In this document: positions 57,207 through 64,000 of the stretch, piece after piece
Layout: every line of letters begins with the position of its first letter
How positions within the stretch are numbered: position 1 is the first letter of the stretch
Source: Eutreptiella sp. 'Long Island Sound 2002'
Taxonomy: Eukaryota; Euglenozoa; Euglenophyceae; Eutreptiales; Eutreptiaceae
Assembly: GCA_964036045.1 (NCBI GenBank)
Contig: OZ038391.1
Span: 39,793,232 to 39,857,231, forward strand
DNA length: 64,000 nucleotides
Direction: 5' to 3'
Notes under the pieces: generated by a model
What the model was told of the DNA's origin: nothing
Seen by the model: only the letters and a program-made list of their open reading frames with translations
Database searches by the model: none
Program-made: the position numbers and the translations under genes

Positions 57207-58399
57207 GTGTGGGGACACCCGCTGTGCCCGTGCGGTACGCACGCACAGCTCATGGGGCACATGCTTCTCCGTATTCGGATCTTTACCCCTCCCCATTGCA
57301 CGGGATGCCCAACCCCCAGACCAGAGTTCACAGATCAGGTGCTGCCGTAGGGTGTGCGGGTGCGGCCCGAACTGGCCTACGGGGGGCACTGGCGGAGGGG
57401 AAGTCTTCCGGTGCACGGCCAAAGTCGCGAAATGGACGCATGAGCACGTCAGAATGTGGGAGGAATTGATTCATTGGTTCAGTTGGGGGGGACCGCGCAC
57501 GATGGACGCGCGTGACCTCGACTACATCGCTGCAGCTGCTTGGACGCAGCTGACCACGGCCACTCCCGATTGGATGGCCATGGTCAGGTTACGGCTGTCC
57601 TGGACGAGGGTGGGGAGGCGTGGCGTGGCTGCTCGGATTGTGGATACCATGCAACACTGGCAGTGCCCCCCCCCCCCCCCCCCTCCCTCCCCGCCCGCTC
57701 TTGCTGAGTTCCAGAACTTCATCATGGACGTCTACACCAGGTCTTTGAGTATGTCTTTGAGTATTGAATGCTGTCAATCTTGATTTGTTTGTCAAAAATG
57801 CATCGCACGTTACACTGAGACGCACGATCTTGAGATCTGGGGCAGCAACCTCCATTCCACCCACCCAGACTGACCCACACACGCTTTGAAGGCATGCACT
57901 GAAACAGTGGCACGACTGTACACCGAGATTATGTCTATGGACGGCTGTTGAGGGTTCCCAACCTGGGCAACAGTACAGCCTGGTATACCCATTTCTTGTG
58001 ACTAGGGCCAATCACCATCTGGTGTATGGCAGACATGGTACGCAACTGGCACCTAAAAGCCTTGCGGTGTGAATGGCGTCCAGGAGGAGGACAGGAGGAG
58101 GAGGAGGAGGAGGAGGAGGAGGAGGAGGAGAAAGAGAAGCATGAAGAGGGGGAGAAGGCAGAGCTACGAGAAGAATGGACAAGAAGAAGAAGGCGAAAGC
58201 AAAAGCCTTAAGAGGAATGGAGGGAACGAAAGTGTTCTGCAAAATTGAGGTTCCCTGGATTTTGACCTGCATGTGAAATGTTGCTTTTGGGGGGGGGGGG
58301 GGGCAGTATCTACATTTCTCGCATTTTTTTTGTGCGGTGGGCGATCGCATACCACCCCCAATCCCCAGCCGCCTCGTCTTGCCTTCTCCTGGAGCCCAG
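57207..58399 (+). other. Intron or intergenic, with one candidate exon
   Basis: Frame-1 sequence at about 57352-57587 reads protein-like (KWTHEHVRMWEELIHWFSWG, ARDLDYIAAAAWTQL) and ends before a GT donor, but its phase does not fit the neighbouring exons with the best splice sites. A 17-base C tract (57666-57682) and a (GAG)n run (58086-58130) lie further right. Confidence 0.4.
58086..58130 (+). repeat. (GAG)n microsatellite
   Basis: About 14 trinucleotides with one interruption. It would encode poly-Glu in one frame; no gene supports that. Confidence 0.9.
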
Positions 58400-60123
58400 T
58401 TTAAGTGCCACACCGACCTCTGTGTCATCCAGAACGCCGAGGACGTGATCGACCGCAAGCCGTTCGTGTTCCTGGTGCGCACGCTCCTGCGGACCCGCAT
58501 TGTGCAGCCACCCAACCAGCCCTTCCAGGCCCGGCCCTCCCCCCGCGCCATGCAGACTCCTACGAAGGCCCTTTCGCCCTTCCAGTCCAGCCGCGTCTGC
58601 GCAATGCCCAACAAGGCCCCAGAGCATGCCACGGTCATGTGGTTGGCGGTGGCCCCTGGGCTCACGGTGTCGATGAATCCTGCTTCCAGCTCATACACTA
58701 TCACAAATCTGAAGATGATTAGGGGTTTCCAGGTGCGCAGAGCAGGGGAATGTGTGTGTGAGAGAGTGCGTGTGCCCGCGGCGCTGCACAACCACCACCG
58801 CCACGATCACACGCACCGCCACTGCTGCTGCTGCTCCTGCTGCTGCTGATGGTACGCTGTTGCTGCTGGCGGTAAGCCACAGCTGCTGATGCCACTCCTG
58901 TGGGCGCCAGTGGCGCCACTCTTCCAAATTACCTTCGCCACTGCTGCAATTGTACAACCATCGGTGACCGCCAATCATCAGATCAGCAGCGGACTGCCGG
59001 AAGAGGTGTCCTGGGCAGGGGGTAGGTACACAACACACATGGACATAAGCGGAAGCTGGGACATACACGCAGCACGACTGCCAGCTCCCGGGAAGAGGAG
59101 GGATCCTCATGTTGAGAGCACCACGTAGCAGGTGGGCGGCGGTTCGTGTGCGTTGGAGGGGGGGGTGGCCTGCGTGCGGTGTTTGCGTAGACTGTGGCAA
59201 GGGCGCATGAGTCTGTGTCATGAGGGTCATTGACGGCTGGCGTGCGTGCGTCTGTCCTGCGTGCCATCAGCACCGCCGTTCCGTCTCCGCAGTGGGTCGA
59301 CAGTATCACTGGAGTGGCCTCCCCACCGGCCCCGCTGGAGCCCAACTCCCCCCTGTTCCTTGACCTACCGCCCGGCGCGGCGTACTACTGCTTCGTGTAC
59401 CCGCCGGTGCACGCCTGCCCCATGGCGCAAAGTCTGAAGCGGCGCAAGGACCCGCGGATGGCATTCCTCAGCTACGGCGGCTTCTTGTTGTTGAGCCGCG
59501 ATCTCACGGTATGCCAGGGTTTTCCTCAGGGAAGACGAGCAGATCGATGACAGGTGCAGTGCAACGGTCCAATGTGGCTGCAAGAGCGCATTTCTTACCT
59601 CGGATTCGAATTCGAGGTACATAAGCGGCGAAGCCAGATCAATACCCTGTTTATCAGGAGGGAGGACTTACCTGCAGGGCGCGCTGCTGTCGCCTGCACG
59701 TAGGGCAAGCATTGCCTCAACGGCACTGTCGCTTCGGGCCCCTTTATTCTGTAACAATTAAATGAATCAAGTTTAGTGGAATGGATAGCGATATGGGGCG
59801 GCACCGCCCGAAGCAAGGCCCAGTTCAGAGCCCCGCGATGGTTTGCAAGAATTCACATCGACGTCGGAGGAGAGACAGAGGGGGGGGGGGGGGTACAAGA
59901 ATTCCCGCGACGCAGTGGGAATGAAGCAGAGAAGCAAAGGACTAGTAATGTGGAGGCACCGCCAGGAATGCATTGGCCATTCATTTTTGGAGGCCCCCCA
60001 AAAAGCCGAATGACCCCCCCCCCTCCCCCCCGCCGACCTGAATGAACCCCCCCACACACACTATCACGAACCCCCCAACACAGACCGGGCCCCCCTCCCC
60101 AGCCATTGCGTGTGCGCGCGCTG

Positions 60124-60209
<86 letters not shown>

Positions 60210-63102
60210 CGTCTCTGTCTCCCTCCCCACGTCTGGTGCTCTGGTCCGTGTGCCGATTCTGTGCAGGTCCTCACTGCTCTGGGCCTGTCACCCACGAAGC
60301 ACATGAAGGACAGTTATCGCATTTATTTTGGGCCATGCGACGTGTTGCCCAAAGAGGCCGCCGAGACCATTATGCACGAACTGCGCCCCACGACGTTTGC
60401 GCCCTACACACAGGTGTGTTCTGACCAGGTTGACGTAGACTGAGGGCAAGGGTGAGACCAGTGAGGCAGCGCAGAAGTCCGGGGCCAATGCAGAGTGCAA
60501 TCTGAACGGAGAGAGAAATCCGATGAATCAAAGTCGGTCGATATTCCAAATTCTTGGAAACCTCATTCAAGCGAAAATTTTTTGGGCATGGGCATCGGAA
60601 CACAGGGGGAATCAGGAAATGGCAACTAATGTGGCAGGGGGAACCGGGTAAAACAGGGGAAAGGGGGGCATTCCAATGCTGTCTGCCTGTTGTTTCCCTG
60701 CCAAAGCCTATTGTTGCTTGCTTCTTGGTGTGTTGTCCCCTGTGCAGATGCTGTCTGCTTTGGTGTGTGATGTGTGAAAATGGTTGGGATATCAAAATGT
60801 CCTTTCTCACTGCCAACCCGCCGGACTCCAGCTTCAGATTACAGGGCAGGCCACTGCAAAGCACAAGGGGACGACCGGTACTTCCACGGATGCCGGGAAT
60901 GTTGGTGTTGATGCGGGCCCAAGTGGTGGGAGTATTCCCCAGTCAATGGGATCTGGGCAGCAGTGGGTACGACGGCACGCCCATCTGCATATGCCTGCGA
61001 TGGAAACACCCAAAGTCGTCACCACGACAATTTGTAGTGCGGGCACCCAACCCAGTGACAGCGCCAGAACATGCACCACCACTTCTGACAAGCATCTGCT
61101 GATCCGGCACCCAACACAGCTGCCCTTAAGAACACCATTTCCTTTTTGTTAAGGACAGCCCCCAAGGACCACCAACCGCCATCCGCCAACATCCACTAAC
61201 TTCCAACCGCCATCCGCCGCCAACGGCCAACAACTGCCAACCGCCAACCATTGTTCAATACTGTTTCTGTGGTCTTGTGTGTTGCCCATGAAGCAGTGAG
61301 CATCCCCGTGAACTTTCGTTTCGGTTGGCGTTACAGACCCTTTTTCCCCCCCCTTAAGGATAGCCCTGCCCCGACCCCTGTCCCCCCGTTCCCCCCCCGT
61401 TTCCCCCCTTTTCGGCGAATGAAATCGGCATGGACCATCAACCCCTGCCGTTGGCAGTCATCTCAGCGCGGTTGGTAGTGGAATGACAATTTTCATTATG
61501 CCAGCGGTGTTGCTGTGCTCTGGGCGGGAAGTTGTGTTTCGAGCCTTTCAGGCCGCAAGGGGGCTACACCAATGTGACGTGCCATATGATCTACCAATGC
61601 AAAGGGGGGCGGGGGCGGGGCAGACCCCCTCCCGAGATAAAGACCGCGCATTGCTGGCGCGGCTGCAGAGCGCCTCCCTGGGGAAAGACACCGAAGAGTA
61701 CGGCAACAATCAGATGTGGTGCGAGCAGCGCCGAGAACAACACAGGGCAAACTGACAAACTGACGTCCAGCAAGTGAAATCTATTCAGCGGTTGTACCAT
61801 ATCCAGTGTTTGATACGGCACAGGGGGATTTCAGGTGTTGAGGGTGACAAGAGATGGCAAGACAAGGGGGGGAGGGGGGCTCTGAGGGTGATGTCGAAAT
61901 TGCCATTAGCTTTCGCCCATTCGCTGATTGGATTGCAGGTTCCGGATTGGGACGAAAACGCGCCGTCCTCCGCAGAGCAGCAGCTGCGTGTTGGGTGGCT
62001 TCGGCCCGACACGTATTTCCCAATGTCCAAGTTTAAGGTATGCACTTGTCTTCTGTTCGAGGGTACATGTGTACCTTTGCGGATGTACACACGTTCGGTG
62101 TTGTTGGTATGAGCACTCCTTTGGTGGTTCACAGGCTTTCATTACAGGCTCCAGCGGGAAGCAATGCACTGGGACCAGAAAGGAGGCTTGCAGTGGAACG
62201 TGGAGACAGCATAGGAACCCCCCCGCCCTACCCTCTCTGGAGTCTACCCGTACCCCACCGTTCTGGTGCACTCTCCGGGGTCTAAGCAAAGAGGCTGCCT
62301 TCTTTTCATCGTTCGGGCAACAGCCAATGGCACGTTCTGTTTGAACGCGACCGTTTCGGTGGTGTCGGTACACGGGGACCAACCAGCCTCTCTGGGGTAC
62401 GGGTTGCGATCTCCCATTCCAAGGCATGCCTGGCCCAAACCCCCACGGCTGGTTTTCACCGAAAGCAGCATGTCTGTTAATAAACAGTCGACAGAGGGGC
62501 TATTTTGTGGAGACGCATTTTCTTACACCGATGCACCACGCCAACAGGCCAGACTACACGGCTTTTTGATCATGCCAACATTGCTCAACCCGGGAATAGG
62601 TCTGCACATGAGCCACGTGTAGACTGTGTGCCATGCCTACGCTCGACACACAGCTATAATGAATCCCCTATGCCTAAATTGCAATACGATGATGCGGATC
62701 AATGGACTTACTCTGACGCCATGTCGGATCAGTGTGGATCTGATAAGCATTGGCATGGGGGATTTGGCATTTTCTGGGTTTGGATTTAGTTGCATACCTG
62801 CTGTCGACGCTTTTGAGTTCATGGTAATGTTGGATGGGTCGGATCGGTCGCCATGTGCACGGGTCGCCACAGCCGAGGGCACGTAAGTTACAGCACTCCG
62901 CACATCTCCCGCCCAACAGCACAGCATTGCAGCCGCACGGCCCCCGCAGTACAGCGCCAACACTATCTATCTGCCTCTTTTCAGTGGCCGAAGCTGCCGC
63001 ATGGGGCACTGGTGTATGTAGCGCCAGATGGCACTGCGTCGTATGCCCCGTTGATGTGCTACAATCAGAAGGTCTCCGGTGGGCGTTGGGAGACCGCCCA
63101 GG
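58400..63102 (+). CDS. Multi-exon gene of unknown function, 3' end outside window
   Basis: Exons supported by frame, coding look and GT-AG sites: 58400-58732, 59293-59508, 60267-60413, 61939-62037 and 62985-63102. The first four begin and end in phase 0; the last ends with one extra base. Pieces: DLCVIQNAEDVIDRKPFVFL and VMWLAVAPGLTVSMNP; LFLDLPPGAAYYCFVYPP and MAFLSYGGFLLLSRDL; LSPTKHMKDSYRIYFGPCDV; VPDWDENAPSSAEQQLRVGW; LPHGALVYVAPDGTASYAPL. I recognise no family. The style (beta-rich strands, aromatic-Gly pairs) suggests an extracellular or scaffold protein. An extra exon starting near 62152 (APAGSNALGPERRL) is possible. The first exon could follow 57206 in phase, making this the continuation of the FxPxI gene. 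Confidence 0.5.
60124..60213 (+). repeat. (CT)n microsatellite at an intron 3' end
   Basis: Nearly pure CT with three TTT interruptions, ending about 50 bp before the acceptor TGTGCAG (60266). It extends the polypyrimidine tract of that intron. Confidence 0.95.
61149..61375 (+). repeat. Dispersed CCAACCGCC element, short copy
   Basis: Begins AAGGACAGCCCCCAAGGACC, contains degenerate CCAACCGCC repeats, and ends CCTTAAGGATAGCCCTGCC. Both ends match the longer element at 20388-21055. It lies in an intron. Confidence 0.6.
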
Positions 63103-63136
63103 GTATGTGTCAACTCGATGCAAGGGAAGGGGAGGA

Positions 63137-63184
<48 letters not shown>

Positions 63185-64000
63185 ACCGGTGGCGATGCAC
63201 CACCGCCACCATGACCACCGCCAGGGCCACTGCAGCAGCAGCTGCTGCTGCGGCTGATGGTATGCTCTTGCTGGTGTTAAGCTGCTGATGGGCACCGGCG
63301 GTGCCATTCCTGACTTGAATGTGGCTTTTTGCGGACCTTAGTGTCATTCTTGAATATGCCTCCTCCATGGAACACCATTTGCTCCGAGTCCATCCAATTA
63401 TTGCACAGCTGTCCTCGCGAGCAGATAAAGCGAGGCTCATCCAAAAGCCATCGGGACGGCTGGCACGGTAGAGAGTGACCGCTGCTGTTTGTGCTGCCGG
63501 TCGCAGCATCGTGCCCCATTGCCACGTCTGCTGCCCCTGGCAATGCCCCCGCTGCCGATGCTGCTGCCGCTCGTCCGCCGCCCGGGGGGCGCCGACAGAT
63601 GGTCGGTGCAGCATCCGTCCCCTTGTGCACTGCGGTCGTTGGGGCAGTGGCTTCTGGTGCGAGCAGTGCCGTGGCAGGGCCCGTGTCTGAGTATGGGAAG
63701 TGGCCTGGCTTGACTGGGGCCTTGGCCTGACGAAGACGGTGGTGCGGTAGAGGCAGTGGCCCCGCGGACATGGGCCGGGGGCAGTGTGGCCAAAGGCAGT
63801 GATGGGGCAGAGGGGGTGGCGTGACAGGGACGGGGCCCCGACCGGGCGGTGACCGGGACCCTTGGCGGTCCTTCAGGGGCTTTGCGACTGCCCTGGGGTC
63901 CCGTCGACTGACGGCAAATGGCGTTTGACAGGCGGCGGTTGGGGGGGCACCGACGGCGGTGGATGGGCAATGGACGGCGGTGCGGACGACACCGTCGGGA
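63103..64000 (+). other. Right edge: intron start, (CTG)n and GC-rich sequence
   Basis: Contains (CTG)n of about 15 units at 63139-63182 followed by degenerate GCTGCTG. From 63490 on, the sequence is GC-rich and open in several frames (Ala/Pro-rich), so an exon is possible but cannot be placed. Confidence 0.4.
63139..63182 (+). repeat. (CTG)n trinucleotide repeat
   Basis: About 15 perfect CTG units. In frame with the preceding exon they would encode poly-Leu, but a GT donor at 63103 makes them intronic. Confidence 0.9.

Noticed and set aside
60042-60306. ORFs reading Leu-Ser repeats
   Set aside because: They are translations of the (CT)n microsatellite in an intron polypyrimidine region.

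Overview
This is nuclear DNA from a eukaryote, most likely a photosynthetic protist with a complex (secondary) plastid. Coding regions are broken by GT-AG introns of 0.4-2.4 kb. Gene density is low, about eight genes in 64 kb, and most of the rest is repeats. One gene encodes an RbcX-like Rubisco assembly chaperone whose N-terminus has two hydrophobic segments 85 residues apart, like the class I plastid leaders of dinoflagellates and euglenids. Every gene I can support lies on the + strand, and intron junctions often read AG|GT at both ends; both fit a dinoflagellate-type genome. The assignment is an inference: all nine donors I could place are plain GT, and no spliced-leader relic was recognised.

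Layout. 1-1.9 kb: decayed DNA transposon with an SH3/Tudor-like N-terminal domain and a DDE-type C-terminal part. 4.0-8.9 kb: three-exon membrane-bound hybrid histidine kinase; its first intron carries a minisatellite and a nested transposon. 8.9-17.8 kb: repeats only. 17.8-18.8 kb: RbcX-like gene. 24.3-25.6 kb: F-box/LRR gene. 27.5-32.6 kb: OPR-repeat/RAP-domain organellar RNA-binding protein whose intron holds about 1.1 kb of TGATG satellite. 37.2-40.1 kb: F-box/C2H2/LRR gene in two exons. 40.1-50.3 kb: repeats, including duplicated (CA)n-tailed elements. 50.3-53.1 kb: retroelement remnant with RNase H, an array of four DNA hairpins, a second ORF and tRNA-related SINE-like units. 54.7-57.2 kb: two-exon acidic, cytoskeleton-type protein. 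58.4 kb to beyond the right edge: a multi-exon gene of unknown function, possibly a continuation of the previous one.

The genes do not form an operon. Three concern organelles or signalling (RbcX, OPR-RAP, histidine kinase) and two look like ubiquitin-ligase substrate adaptors (F-box/LRR). The strongest unexpected signal is in the repeats. Many of the long poly-C and poly-G tracts are the ends of TA-flanked inverted-repeat transposons. The larger ones carry a small SH3-like ORF, matching the N-terminal part of the decayed transposon at the left edge.
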